Assembly (NCBI GenBank): GCA_017998025.1
Contig: JAGODW010000005.1
Span: 1-16,807, forward strand
DNA from: Spirochaetales bacterium
GTDB lineage: Bacteria > Spirochaetota > Spirochaetia > DTKZ01
Length of the DNA stretch: 16,807 nt
Reading direction: 5' to 3'
The stretch's first letter is position 1, and the number at the start of each line of letters is the position of its first letter. Below, piece after piece: positions 1-7,466 of the stretch. A model generated the notes under the pieces. The model was not told where the DNA came from, searched no databases, and was given only the letters and a program-made list of their open reading frames with translations. The translations under genes were made by a program, and so were the position numbers.

Positions 1-1932
1 ATCTTTGGGATCGGATTTCCTGTACTTCGTTCTACGGTATATGCTATCCGCACACTCTCTTTTACTATGGATTCTCTCATCGGTATAGGAACCGTGGCTG
101 CGTTTTCCACTGCCCTCCTTCGATATGCAAAGGTTCCGGTGGCAGATTTCTCTGTAGTCGGGGCCATGATTATGGCCATTAACTTTATAGGAAACTATCT
201 TAAGACTCTCTCTACCGGCCGTGCCAGCCTTGCAATAAAAAGACTTATGGGATTAAGTGCCCGCACTGCCCATAGGATCACCCCAAAGGGGATCGAAGAG
301 GTACCGGTTTCAGAACTGAAAGTGGGGGACCTTGTGCTGGTAAAACCGGGGGAGAAGATCCCTTCAGACGGAGTACTGATCGAGGGATCTTCTACCCTAG
401 ATGAATCCCTGGCTACTGGAGAATCGATTCCCGTAGATAAGAACCCTGGAGACACACTGATTGGCTCTACGGTGAATCAGACAGGAGCCATTCAGGTCCG
501 CATCGATAAGGTAGGAGAGGAAACCTTCCTTGCAAAGGTAATACACCTCGTGGAAGAGGCACAACGGAGTAAAGTCCCCATCCAGGAACTGGCAGACCGG
601 ATTACCGGCATATTTGTACCGGTGGTTCTCAGCCTGGCAGTTGTGACCTTCCTGTTCTGGATCCTTTTTCCCGACGCAGGACGAAAAATTTTACTCCTCG
701 CTGGCCAATGGATCCCCTGGATCGATCCTAACGCTTCCCCCCTCTCTCTTGCTATTTCCGCAGCCATTGCTACCCTTGTCATTGCCTGCCCCTGTGCACT
801 TGGCCTTGCAACCCCTACCGCCCTGATGGTAGGAATGGGAAAAGCTGCTTCTTCGGGAGTATTAATCCGAAGGGGCGAAGCAATACAGCGGATGAAAGAT
901 GTGGATACCGTTGTATTCGATAAAACAGGTACCCTTACAGAGGGACGACCGATCGTTACCGATGTACTTGCGGCAGAGGAAAAACTTCTGTACCGGTGTA
1001 CCTATGCCCTGGAAAAACTTTCCGAGCATCCTTTAGCCCGGGCCGTAGTTTCTTATCTGGAAACACAGGTACATTTTGTAGAACGACAGAACTCTGCTCC
1101 TTTTTTATCAACCCCCGTTGATTCGGTCACTGAATTTCAGGCGCTTCTTGGGAAAGGTGTGCGAGGTGTTATTGAGATTCAATCGATAGACGAACAGGGA
1201 ACCGTGCAAAAAGGGGAAGTAGTTGCAGGGAACCTTTCTTTTCTCGAGGAAGTGGGGATCGATACATCCCGTTTTCAAGAACAGGCTGAATCTTTATACG
1301 CGCAGGGGAAAACCATCATTGGAGTGGGGATCGTTCGTGCCTTTATGGGCAATTCATCACTTGTAGAGCCCAGGATTCTGGGAATATTTGCTCTGGCAGA
1401 TTCTTTGAAAGAAGATTCCTACCGAGCAGTGGAAGAACTTCATTCCCTCGGGTTAAAAACCGTTCTCCTTACGGGAGACAACCGCCGCAGTGCTGAAACA
1501 ATCGGTGCAAAGGCAGGAATTGATCGGGTGTATGCAGAGCTTCTCCCCCAGGACAAGATTCGGATCATTCGTGAGCTACAAAAAGAAGGAAAAACCGTAG
1601 CAATGGTAGGAGACGGAATCAACGATGCTCCTGCCCTGAAGCAGGCGGATGTGGGAATTGCGATCGGTACCGGTACAGATATAGCGATGGAAGCGGCAGA
1701 CATTACACTGGTGGGCGGAAGCTTGTTGGGGGTGAACCGTGCCTTTCAGGTGTCTCGTGCTACGTTCCGCAAGATTCGACAGAATCTTTTCTGGGCTCTA
1801 TTTTACAATGGATTGGCCATTCCTTTGGCCATGCTCGGAGTACTTCATCCTGTAGTGGCGGAAATTGCCATGGCCTTTAGTTCTCTCAGCGTGGTGGGGA
1901 ATTCCCTCCGGTTGAATAGAATTCTCTCGTAA
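1..1932 (+). CDS. copA: Copper-type P1B ATPase, 3' part (5' end outside window)
   Basis: Membrane pump that uses ATP to move copper or a similar soft metal out of the cytoplasm. The frame is open from base 1, so the gene starts before the window; ATG 67 is the internal M of the family motif M-D-[ST]-L-I-x-[IL]-G. The visible 643 residues hold, in order: the actuator-domain TGES (139-142), the metal-site CPC (263-265), the phosphorylated aspartate in DKTGT (D307), the P1B SEHP motif (H343), and GDGINDAP (from 537). The last two helices carry N-x6-YN-x4-P and MAFSS, the pattern of Cu(I) pumps rather than Zn/Cd pumps. Any N-terminal metal-binding domain and the first helices lie outside the window, so HMA CxxC sites cannot be judged. 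rlmN follows after 19 bases, suggesting co-transcription. Confidence 0.93.
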   Translation: MFGIGFPVLRSTVYAIRTLSFTMDSLIGIGTVAAFSTALLRYAKVPVADFSVVGAMIMAINFIGNYLKTLSTGRASLAIKRLMGLSARTAHRITPKGIEEVPVSELKVGDLVLVKPGEKIPSDGVLIEGSSTLDESLATGESIPVDKNPGDTLIGSTVNQTGAIQVRIDKVGEETFLAKVIHLVEEAQRSKVPIQELADRITGIFVPVVLSLAVVTFLFWILFPDAGRKILLLAGQWIPWIDPNASPLSLAISAAIATLVIACPCALGLATPTALMVGMGKAASSGVLIRRGEAIQRMKDVDTVVFDKTGTLTEGRPIVTDVLAAEEKLLYRCTYALEKLSEHPLARAVVSYLETQVHFVERQNSAPFLSTPVDSVTEFQALLGKGVRGVIEIQSIDEQGTVQKGEVVAGNLSFLEEVGIDTSRFQEQAESLYAQGKTIIGVGIVRAFMGNSSLVEPRILGIFALADSLKEDSYRAVEELHSLGLKTVLLTGDNRRSAETIGAKAGIDRVYAELLPQDKIRIIRELQKEGKTVAMVGDGINDAPALKQADVGIAIGTGTDIAMEAADITLVGGSLLGVNRAFQVSRATFRKIRQNLFWALFYNGLAIPLAMLGVLHPVVAEIAMAFSSLSVVGNSLRLNRILS

Positions 1933-1951
1933 AATATATTCTTGCAGTAGG

Positions 1952-3118
1952 ATGATAGATAAAGAACCCCTGTTCGGAAAAACTATCGAAGAATTGCAGG
2001 ATCTTGTGCGTAAGCAGAACCTGCCTCCCTTTACTGCATCCCAGATTGCTCGCTGGTTGTATCGTGCCCATATACAGGATATAGGGAACATGACGGATCT
2101 TTCAAAAAAAGCACGTACTTTACTGGAGGAAAGGTACTCCCTGGGTCTGGATGCTCCGAAGCACGTTTCTGTTTCCCGGGACGGTACAAAGAAATATCTG
2201 TTTCCCGTCCGCATCCCTCTCCCTCTGGCAGAAAAATCAGACTTCTTCTCATCAACTCTGCCTCCTCTAAATTCCATCCAGGAGTCCTCCCCCATTCTGC
2301 ACAGAGGAGAAAACCGTTGGATAGAAACCGCCTTCATTCCCGAACAAGAGAGGGCTACTCTCTGCCTTTCTACCCAGGTCGGATGCAAGATGGGCTGCCG
2401 ATTCTGCCTTACAGGCAAGCAGGGATTTCAGGGAAATCTAACCGCAGGGCAAATTCTGAATCAGTACGAGAGCTTACCAGAACGGGAACAAATTACAAAC
2501 TTTGTATACATGGGGATGGGAGAACCTCTGGACAACCTGGAAGAAGTTCTTAAAAGCCTTCGAATACTCACTTCTCCCTGGGGATACGGATTCAGCCCCA
2601 GCAGGATCACCGTCTCTACCATCGGGATTCTTCCGGGAATGAATCGGTACCTGGAGGAATGCTCCTCCCACCTGGCAGTGAGTCTCCATTCCCCCTTTGA
2701 AGAAGAACGCCGGCTGTTAATGCCCATCGAGGCTCGATACCCTCTCCCGGAAATTCTCAAGACCCTTCGGAGTTTTGATCTCCCCAAACAAAGACGAATC
2801 TCTTTTGAATATATCGTCTTCGACGGTATCAATCATTCTCCTGCCCATGTAAAAGAGCTTGCCCGTATTCTGCAGGGAATACGGTGTAGAATTAATCTAA
2901 TCCGTTTCCACGCGCATCCGGAACCGATTCCTCTTCCCGATGGAAGAGTTCTTTCTTCAGCTTCTGAAGAGCAGATCCTTGAATTTCAAAAACGGCTGAA
3001 TGCTAAAGGACTCCGCACTACAGTACGAAAATCCCGGGGCGAGGATATATCTGCAGCCTGTGGCCTTTTATCCACACGAAGCAAATTTGACCAGGTTGAC
3101 CAGAATAGGTATACTTGA
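1952..3118 (+). CDS. rlmN: RlmN, 23S rRNA A2503 / tRNA A37 C2-methyltransferase (radical SAM)
   Basis: Methylates C2 of adenine 2503 in 23S rRNA and, in many bacteria, A37 of some tRNAs. The radical-SAM cluster cysteines are C145, C149 and C152 (CxxxCxxC). GMGEP (188-192) is the SAM-binding motif. The mechanistic cysteine pair is present: C138 in ATLC, seven residues before the first cluster cysteine as in E. coli, and C370 in the C-terminal SRGEDISAACG. The N-terminal helical domain is normal. Between KYLFPV (81-86) and WIETAFIP (123-130) there are about 35 residues where the family usually has only a few, so this copy has an insertion. No strong Shine-Dalgarno precedes ATG 1952 (only GTAGG almost touching it), which suggests coupling to the ATPase gene. 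The last codons contain the promoter of the next operon. Confidence 0.96.
   Translation: MIDKEPLFGKTIEELQDLVRKQNLPPFTASQIARWLYRAHIQDIGNMTDLSKKARTLLEERYSLGLDAPKHVSVSRDGTKKYLFPVRIPLPLAEKSDFFSSTLPPLNSIQESSPILHRGENRWIETAFIPEQERATLCLSTQVGCKMGCRFCLTGKQGFQGNLTAGQILNQYESLPEREQITNFVYMGMGEPLDNLEEVLKSLRILTSPWGYGFSPSRITVSTIGILPGMNRYLEECSSHLAVSLHSPFEEERRLLMPIEARYPLPEILKTLRSFDLPKQRRISFEYIVFDGINHSPAHVKELARILQGIRCRINLIRFHAHPEPIPLPDGRVLSSASEEQILEFQKRLNAKGLRTTVRKSRGEDISAACGLLSTRSKFDQVDQNRYT
3087..3115 (+). promoter_or_regulatory. Sigma70-type promoter of the toxin-antitoxin operon, overlapping the end of rlmN
   Basis: TTGACC (3087-3092) and TATACT (3110-3115) are separated by exactly 17 bases, a near-consensus promoter. 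It lies wholly inside the last codons of rlmN. The predicted start near 3122 leaves a leader of only about 12 bases before the antitoxin ATG, which has no clear ribosome-binding site. The -35 box is the first half of a tandem TTGACCAG repeat (3087-3094 and 3096-3103), a possible site for autoregulation. Confidence 0.6.
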
Positions 3119-3133
3119 CTATAAGAAAATTGT

Positions 3134-3367
3134 ATGGTGATTAATATATCCGAAGCAAAGGCCAAGCTCTCTAAATTGGTAGAAATGATGTATCAGGGAG
3201 AAAAAGTTGTCATTGCTAAAAACAACCTTCCTCTAGTTGATCTTGTACCCCATAAACCGGAAGGCAAACGCTCTCTCGGGTCTCTAAAAGGCTCCTTTAC
3301 CCTGCCCGATACCTTCAACAACGAAGATGAAGAGCTGAACAACCTGTTCTACGGAAAAGATGAATAA
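3134..3367 (+). CDS. Phd/YefM-type antitoxin
   Basis: Predicted antitoxin of a type II toxin-antitoxin pair: it should bind and neutralise the PIN-domain toxin downstream and repress their shared promoter. The 77-residue protein has the usual Phd/YefM layout. An N-terminal DNA-binding part runs INISEAKAKLSKLVE, then GEKVVIAKNNLPLVDLVP. The C-terminal tail (about 45-77) is acidic and ends in DEELNNLFYGKDE, as expected for the toxin-wrapping segment. The length is typical. The stop codon at 3365-3367 overlaps the expected start region of the toxin (ATG at 3360), the standard coupled arrangement. The promoter at 3087-3115 makes this the first gene of its own small operon. Confidence 0.88.
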   Translation: MVINISEAKAKLSKLVEMMYQGEKVVIAKNNLPLVDLVPHKPEGKRSLGSLKGSFTLPDTFNNEDEELNNLFYGKDE

Positions 3368-3735
3368 AGATTCTTATTGATACGCATATTTTCCTCTGGT
3401 CTCTCTCAGAGCCAGAAAAACTTGGTATAGAAAGAATTCACATGCTCGAAACGAGGGCCAATACAATATATGTAAGTGCCATAAGTATAGCTGAAATTAT
3501 AATCAAGATATCTCTAAAGAAACTCAACATTCCTACTATAACCTCTAGGATGATTGAAGAAATCGGTTTCGAAGAACTCGATTTTACCGCGAAGTCTGCC
3601 GACTTGCTGAAGGACCTTCCGTGGCATCATCGGGACCCTTTCGACCGCATGCTCATCTGTCAAGCCTTGTCCTACGGTTATCCAATCATGACGGATGACC
3701 TGAAGTTTACCGCGTACGGCTGCACGATAGCATAG
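3364..3735 (+). CDS. PIN-domain toxin (VapC-like, COG3744 type), start codon missing or frameshifted
   Basis: PIN-domain ribonuclease, the expected toxin partner of the antitoxin. From 3364 the frame reads I-K-I-L-I-D-T-H-I-F-L-W-S-L-S-E-P-E-K-L, the classic PIN start with the first catalytic Asp. Acidic residues follow in SISIAEI, HRDPFDRMLICQA and MTDD, so the fold is complete at about 123 residues. No ATG, GTG or TTG is available in this frame before ATG 3442, because TGA 3361-3363 closes it. Starting at 3442 would delete the catalytic Asp and about 26 residues. The natural start, ATG 3360 overlapping the antitoxin stop, reads M-N-K and then runs out of frame; removing the G at 3369 would join it to ILIDTH. 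The gene is therefore either frameshifted by one base or starts at a rare ATA/ATT codon. The PIN identity is secure; that the gene works is doubtful. Confidence 0.75.
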   Translation: MKILIDTHIFLWSLSEPEKLGIERIHMLETRANTIYVSAISIAEIIIKISLKKLNIPTITSRMIEEIGFEELDFTAKSADLLKDLPWHHRDPFDRMLICQALSYGYPIMTDDLKFTAYGCTIA

Positions 3736-3740
3736 AATAC

Positions 3741-3769
3741 TTTACAATTTTACTTATCTATGAAATACT
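3741..3769 (+). promoter_or_regulatory. Possible sigma70-type promoter of the exported molybdopterin-fold protein
   Basis: TTTACA (3741-3746) and AATACT (3764-3769) are 17 bases apart in an AT-rich 67-base gap just after the toxin gene. The -10 match is moderate, so this is a weak call. Confidence 0.3.
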
Positions 3770-3802
3770 ATTACTTAGCAAATTATTAAGGAGGCTTTGC
3801 CT

Positions 3803-4354
3803 ATGAAGCTAACCATTCGAATCGTAAAATTCAGTCTAGTATCTGTCTTATTTTTTACCGTTGTAACTCTTTCCATCGGGGCAGAAGAACAGCAGTTTGA
3901 GTACCTGCAGGAGTTCGAAGGACTGCATATAACCGGAGTACCTTTTGACTTTGATATGCACACCTATCGTTTCACAGTAACGGGCAAGGTGGATCATCCT
4001 CTTTCCTTAACCTTTGAGGAAATGAAAGCATTGCCTGCAGTTCGGAAAAATCTGACATTGACCTGTCCTGGGTATTTCACAGACAGTGGGACATGGACAG
4101 GAGTACCGGTACGAGTTCTTCTGGAAAAAGCGGGAGTACAGAAAGACGCAAAAATCGTAATTTTTTCAGTCCCAGACGACAGTTACAGAACCCGTTTTCC
4201 CGTTGCAGAAGCGATGCATGAAGATATGCTTATTGCCTATGAGTTCAACGGAAAACAGTTTCATCGGGTGCATGGGTTTCCCCTCCGGCTGGTTGCCGGA
4301 GGAAAGGAAGGGAGTGATTGGGTAAAATGGCTCCAGAAGATCGTTGTGGAATAA
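3803..4354 (+). CDS. Exported sulfite-oxidase-fold (molybdopterin-binding-like) protein
   Basis: A single-domain protein of the oxidoreductase molybdopterin-binding family, related to the catalytic part of MsrP (YedY) and sulfite oxidase. From ATG 3803 it is 183 residues, with a signal peptide (1-27, cut near SIGA-EE). Visible family landmarks are F-T-V-T-G-K-V (57-63), the conserved cysteine in LTLTCPG (C88), TWTGVPVRVLLEKAG (97-111), and the C-terminal HGFPLRLVAGG...DWVKWLQKIVV (158-182). ATG 3803 is preferred over TTG 3797 because AAGGAGG (3788-3794) sits 8 bases before it. The leader has no twin-arginine, although family members carrying the cofactor normally leave by Tat. No MsrQ-type membrane partner is nearby. 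It may be a structural or alternative-ligand relative; the substrate is unknown. Confidence 0.8.
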   Translation: MKLTIRIVKFSLVSVLFFTVVTLSIGAEEQQFEYLQEFEGLHITGVPFDFDMHTYRFTVTGKVDHPLSLTFEEMKALPAVRKNLTLTCPGYFTDSGTWTGVPVRVLLEKAGVQKDAKIVIFSVPDDSYRTRFPVAEAMHEDMLIAYEFNGKQFHRVHGFPLRLVAGGKEGSDWVKWLQKIVVE

Positions 4355-4365
4355 AAGGTACATTC

Positions 4366-4394
4366 TTGACCCTATAGCTTTAGGGCTGTATGGT
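4366..4394 (+). promoter_or_regulatory. Possible sigma70-type promoter of galE, with dyad in the spacer
   Basis: TTGACC (4366-4371) and TATGGT (4389-4394) are separated by 17 bases, placing a start near 4401 and a leader of about 64 bases before galE. The spacer holds a small inverted repeat, CCCTA (4370-4374) and TAGGG (4381-4385), which could be a repressor site or chance. Confidence 0.4.
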
Positions 4395-4464
4395 TGCTCC
4401 CGGAGACATTATTGTGGCATCTACAAAAACACGTATGCAGAACAGCGGATTCAAAGGGGTTGGT

Positions 4465-5445
4465 ATGAACGTATTGATTATCGGAGGAGCCGGATATATC
4501 GGGAGCCATGTAACCCGGAGGTTTCTCGATGCAGGACATAGGGTCTGTGTCCTGGACAATCTATCCCTGGGATGCCGGGAAAATCTTTTCACTGACGCGG
4601 AGTTTATAGAAGGGGATATTTTAGATTCCCATACCCTGGAAACAGTACTTTCACGCGGATGGGATGCGGTAGTCCATCTGGCCGCATTTAAAGCTGCCGG
4701 CGAATCGATGGTTAAACCGGAAAAGTACTCGGTAAATAACATCACCGGAACTCTAAATATTTTAAATGCAATGAGTGCATCTAGAGTACAGAATCTAGTG
4801 TTCTCCTCCTCTGCCGCCGTTTATGGAGAACCGTCCTACCTGCCAATAGATGAAAAACACCCTACCTCTCCTGAAAACTACTATGGTTTCACAAAGCTTG
4901 AAATTGAACGGTTTTTGAGCTGGTATGAAAAATTACGGGGGATCCGATTTGCCGCCCTTCGCTACTTTAATGCTGCGGGATACGATCCAGAAGGGAGGAT
5001 CCGGGGACTGGAAAAAAACCCGGCAAACCTTATTCCAGTGATCATGGAAACCGCCTGCGGCTGGAGAAAGAAACTGCAAATTTTCGGGAACGATTACCCC
5101 ACTCCGGATGGAACAGGGGTACGGGATTATGTACATACCACTGACCTTGCAGAAGCTCACCTACAGGCTTTGGAGTACCTCCTCGATACAAAGAAAAGCC
5201 TAACGGTAAACCTGGGAAGTGAGCAGGGAATAAGTGTCCTGGAAATGCTTGAAGCTGCCCGGCGTATCACAGGAAAACCCATACCAGCAGAACTAGTAGC
5301 ACGGCGACCTGGAGATCCTGCTAAACTCGTCGCCTCCTCTAACCTTGCCAAAACGCTTCTGGGGTGGGAGGCACGATACAGTGATGTAGACACCCTCATC
5401 GAAACTGCCTGGAACGTGTATAAAAGGAAGATCGCCTTAGCTTAA
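4465..5445 (+). CDS. galE: UDP-glucose 4-epimerase
   Basis: Interconverts UDP-glucose and UDP-galactose in the cytoplasm, using tightly bound NAD, for galactose use and surface-polysaccharide synthesis. The 326-residue protein is a standard extended short-chain dehydrogenase: Rossmann motif GGAGYIGSH (7-15), NAD-ribose aspartate D31 in LDN, catalytic serine in FSSSAAVYG (113-121), and the YxxxK pair Y140/K144 in NYYGFTK. RYFNAAGYDP, the GalE-specific stretch DYPTPDGTGVRDYVHTTDLAEAHL, and the C-terminal ARRPGDPAKLVASS make the assignment firm. ATG 4465 is chosen over in-frame ATGs at 4390 and 4435 because the Rossmann strand begins directly after it, AGGGG precedes it by a few bases, and the resulting length is normal. 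No other sugar gene is adjacent, so the pathway role is not shown by context. Confidence 0.95.
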   Translation: MNVLIIGGAGYIGSHVTRRFLDAGHRVCVLDNLSLGCRENLFTDAEFIEGDILDSHTLETVLSRGWDAVVHLAAFKAAGESMVKPEKYSVNNITGTLNILNAMSASRVQNLVFSSSAAVYGEPSYLPIDEKHPTSPENYYGFTKLEIERFLSWYEKLRGIRFAALRYFNAAGYDPEGRIRGLEKNPANLIPVIMETACGWRKKLQIFGNDYPTPDGTGVRDYVHTTDLAEAHLQALEYLLDTKKSLTVNLGSEQGISVLEMLEAARRITGKPIPAELVARRPGDPAKLVASSNLAKTLLGWEARYSDVDTLIETAWNVYKRKIALA

Positions 5446-5469
5446 TATTCTTCCATATTTACTATTAAC

Positions 5470-5499
5470 TTGACTATTCTAATCATATTTTAGTATCTT
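5470..5499 (+). promoter_or_regulatory. Possible sigma70-type promoter of the dienelactone-hydrolase-family gene
   Basis: TTGACT (5470-5475) and TATCTT (5494-5499) with an 18-base spacer lie in the AT-rich gap after galE, about 25 bases upstream of the ribosome-binding site. The match is moderate. Confidence 0.4.
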
Positions 5500-5530
5500 T
5501 TTCCTAACTATCTTATATAGGAGGCTTACT

Positions 5531-6328
5531 ATGTACCAGAAGCGTAGAGAAACAATTAGTTTGAAAAAACTGGTAATTTTGATGACACTTCTTGTGGGGT
5601 ATTCCTTAATCCTAGGAGCCCAAACGAAACCAGAAGCACCTGGAAGACGGAATGTAACGTTTCCCGCTGCAGATAGCATAACTCTCAACGGATACCTGGC
5701 AGTTCCCCCTGGCCCTGGACCCTTCCCTGCGGTAATTTTGATTCATGAGTGGTGGGGATTAAACGAAGATACAACAATCCTCGCCGATGCACTTTCGAAA
5801 GAGGGGTTCCTGGTACTGGCAGCGGACGCTTTCAGGGGTAAAGTAGCCCAGGACGCCTCCGAAGCTCGAAAACAGATTCAAGATACTCCCGCTGCACAGA
5901 TTGACTCTGATCTAGATGCGGCCTACCGTTTCTTGGCTCAACATCCTAAGGTTCGTAAGGATGCGATTGCCTCCTGGGGATTTTGCTTTGGAGGCACTCA
6001 GTCCATGCGGATGGGAGCCCGGAATCCAGGACTTGCTGCAGTAGTTATATTTTACGGTGGGGGACCTTTCCAGAAACCAGAAGAGCTGGGTAAAATGGAC
6101 ACAGTAAAGGCTGTCCTGGGAATCTATGGGGAAAAGGATACGGGAATCCCCCTGGAACAGGTCCGCAATTTTGAACAGGCATTGAATGTGCGAAAAATCC
6201 AAAACACAATAACCGTATACCCTGAGATGGGGCATGCTTTTGTGAAGAGCACCACCTATAACAAGGGAGGTGCTCCTGAGAAGGCATGGAAACAAGCGGT
6301 AGCTTTTTTAAAAGAAATACTTAAGTGA
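5531..6328 (+). CDS. Exported dienelactone hydrolase family protein
   Basis: Alpha/beta-hydrolase of the dienelactone hydrolase family, 265 residues, probably secreted or periplasmic. The start ATG follows AGGAGG by about 8 bases. The first 30 residues are a basic stretch followed by a hydrophobic core (LVILMTLLVGYSLILGA) ending in a plausible signal-peptidase site before QTKPEAP. The catalytic triad is recognisable: the cysteine nucleophile in GFCFGG (C152), the Asp in GEKDTGIP (D203), and the His in MGHAF (H235). The HEWWGLN loop (72-78) carries the glutamate (E73) that controls the cysteine in this family. Family members cleave cyclic or aliphatic esters and lactones; the substrate here cannot be read. 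It stands alone between galE and a convergent gene, behind its own likely promoter. Confidence 0.9.
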   Translation: MYQKRRETISLKKLVILMTLLVGYSLILGAQTKPEAPGRRNVTFPAADSITLNGYLAVPPGPGPFPAVILIHEWWGLNEDTTILADALSKEGFLVLAADAFRGKVAQDASEARKQIQDTPAAQIDSDLDAAYRFLAQHPKVRKDAIASWGFCFGGTQSMRMGARNPGLAAVVIFYGGGPFQKPEELGKMDTVKAVLGIYGEKDTGIPLEQVRNFEQALNVRKIQNTITVYPEMGHAFVKSTTYNKGGAPEKAWKQAVAFLKEILK

Positions 6329-6351
6329 GCCACGCGGTTTCTGCAATTTCT

Positions 6352-6382
6352 ACTTCCCGGGGGAGTACTTCTCCCGGGAAGT
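6352..6382. terminator. Inverted repeat between convergent genes, candidate bidirectional terminator
   Basis: Arms 6352-6364 and 6370-6382 pair over 13 positions, with a single G-U wobble when read on the plus strand, around a 5-base loop (GTACT). It lies exactly between the stop codons of the hydrolase (plus) and the cyclase (minus). Neither side has a clear run of T, so it may act as a 3'-end stabiliser or a weak terminator rather than a textbook intrinsic one. Confidence 0.55.
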
Positions 6383-6386
6383 CATC

Positions 6387-7466
6387 CTATAGGGTTCCTC
6401 CGTCCCGGATAAATTTATAAATATTATAAACCGCCAGGGGTTCTTCTTTTCCCTTAAAAATCTTTTCCATACGGTAGGAGGAAGGGATCGATATCCCTGC
6501 ACATTGCAGTACAGTTTCAGATGCCGCTACTTCTCCAGGTTCTGCAACTTCCTGGATACGCGCCGCTGTATTCACCGTATCTCCGATAAGGGTATTGTCG
6601 CTTCTAAGGTCACTCCCTACATTTCCCCGAACTACGGGGCCAAAGTGTACCCCCATACGGAATTTGAAGGATCGATCCTGCATCTCCTGCTGCATTTGTA
6701 TGGCCATCTGTATTGCAGAGGACGGATCCGGGTGAACGGCCAGAAAGGCATCTCCGATAAATTTATCTATATCTCCCCCGCCCCCATATACAATTTTTGA
6801 GACCCGGGTATAGGCGTCGTTTAGAAGATCAATCACCTCTTTCGGCCTTCGATGTTCCGCTATCTGCGTAAATCCTTTAATATCTCCATAAATAATTGCG
6901 ACTTCTTCTTCGTATTCTGGAATGAAAATCGTCTGTTCTTCAGCAAACAGGTTTGCTCGATCCCACACGGTTTTGGGTACGTACCTTTTTATTAAATCTA
7001 TCAAGAGATAATTCTTCATCAACTCGTCCTGGAGAAAAGAGATTTTCTGCGTTAACTCATCTGCATGGATTTTTGCCCGGAGTACAGAATACATTGCATC
7101 AGCTGCTTCCCTCCCGGTCATCGATTCTATCAGAAGCGTATCCGCTATCCGATGTCTGTCCGTCATCAGCACAGTCTCAAAGGGTGTAATGAGCACAACC
7201 GGGAGAAATTTGAACAGTTCATCCTCTTTCAATTCTGTAAGAAATGAAAGAGTTTTCTCATCCGCGGTTCCTGCTATAATACAGGAAATCGACTGCTCAA
7301 AAAGGGTCTTCTCCGCTTCTTCCAGCCCTCTTGCAACCAAAAAAGAAAACTCCTCTCTATCCCTGCCTATCCATTGAGCAAGCCCGTCCAAAAGCTCCTC
7401 GGTCCACTGATGCAAAACAGTGTTTGTAAAGGGAAGATTCATCCCCAGCAGATACAACTTATCCAT
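6387..7466 (-). CDS. Class III adenylate cyclase with receiver-like N-terminal region
   Basis: Soluble class III nucleotide cyclase, 359 residues. The catalytic domain (about 186-350) has both metal-binding aspartates, D195 in IIYGDIKGF and D239 in DKFIGDAFLA. The transition-state pair is N299/R303 in VNTAAR. Position-specific residues are K235 and T292, the Lys/Thr pair seen in bacterial adenylate rather than guanylate cyclases, so the product should be cAMP. A helical linker (about 130-165) precedes it. Residues 1-130 (for example CIIAG...FKFLPVVLIT...ADTLLIES) resemble the alternating strands of a response-regulator fold but lack the acidic pocket, so this is likely a degenerate receiver or an unknown sensor. 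No transmembrane segment is seen. It follows the ABC ATPase gene after 126 bases with no clear promoter or ribosome-binding site of its own. Confidence 0.88.
   Translation of the reverse strand: MDKLYLLGMNLPFTNTVLHQWTEELLDGLAQWIGRDREEFSFLVARGLEEAEKTLFEQSISCIIAGTADEKTLSFLTELKEDELFKFLPVVLITPFETVLMTDRHRIADTLLIESMTGREAADAMYSVLRAKIHADELTQKISFLQDELMKNYLLIDLIKRYVPKTVWDRANLFAEEQTIFIPEYEEEVAIIYGDIKGFTQIAEHRRPKEVIDLLNDAYTRVSKIVYGGGGDIDKFIGDAFLAVHPDPSSAIQMAIQMQQEMQDRSFKFRMGVHFGPVVRGNVGSDLRSDNTLIGDTVNTAARIQEVAEPGEVAASETVLQCAGISIPSSYRMEKIFKGKEEPLAVYNIYKFIRDGGTL

Noticed and set aside
1798..2418. Open frame of 206 codons on the minus strand
   Set aside because: It overlaps the end of the copper ATPase and the start of rlmN, both with firm motifs; its translation shows no domain, and it has no good start signal.
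3442..3735. ATG 3442 as the true start of the PIN toxin
   Set aside because: It would remove the LIDTH strand with the first catalytic Asp, while the upstream frame is a near-perfect PIN N-terminus.
4390..4464. Longer galE starting at ATG 4390
   Set aside because: The added 25 residues precede the Rossmann strand, which GalE proteins lack; ATG 4465 has AGGGG in front and gives the normal length, and 4390 overlaps the likely promoter.
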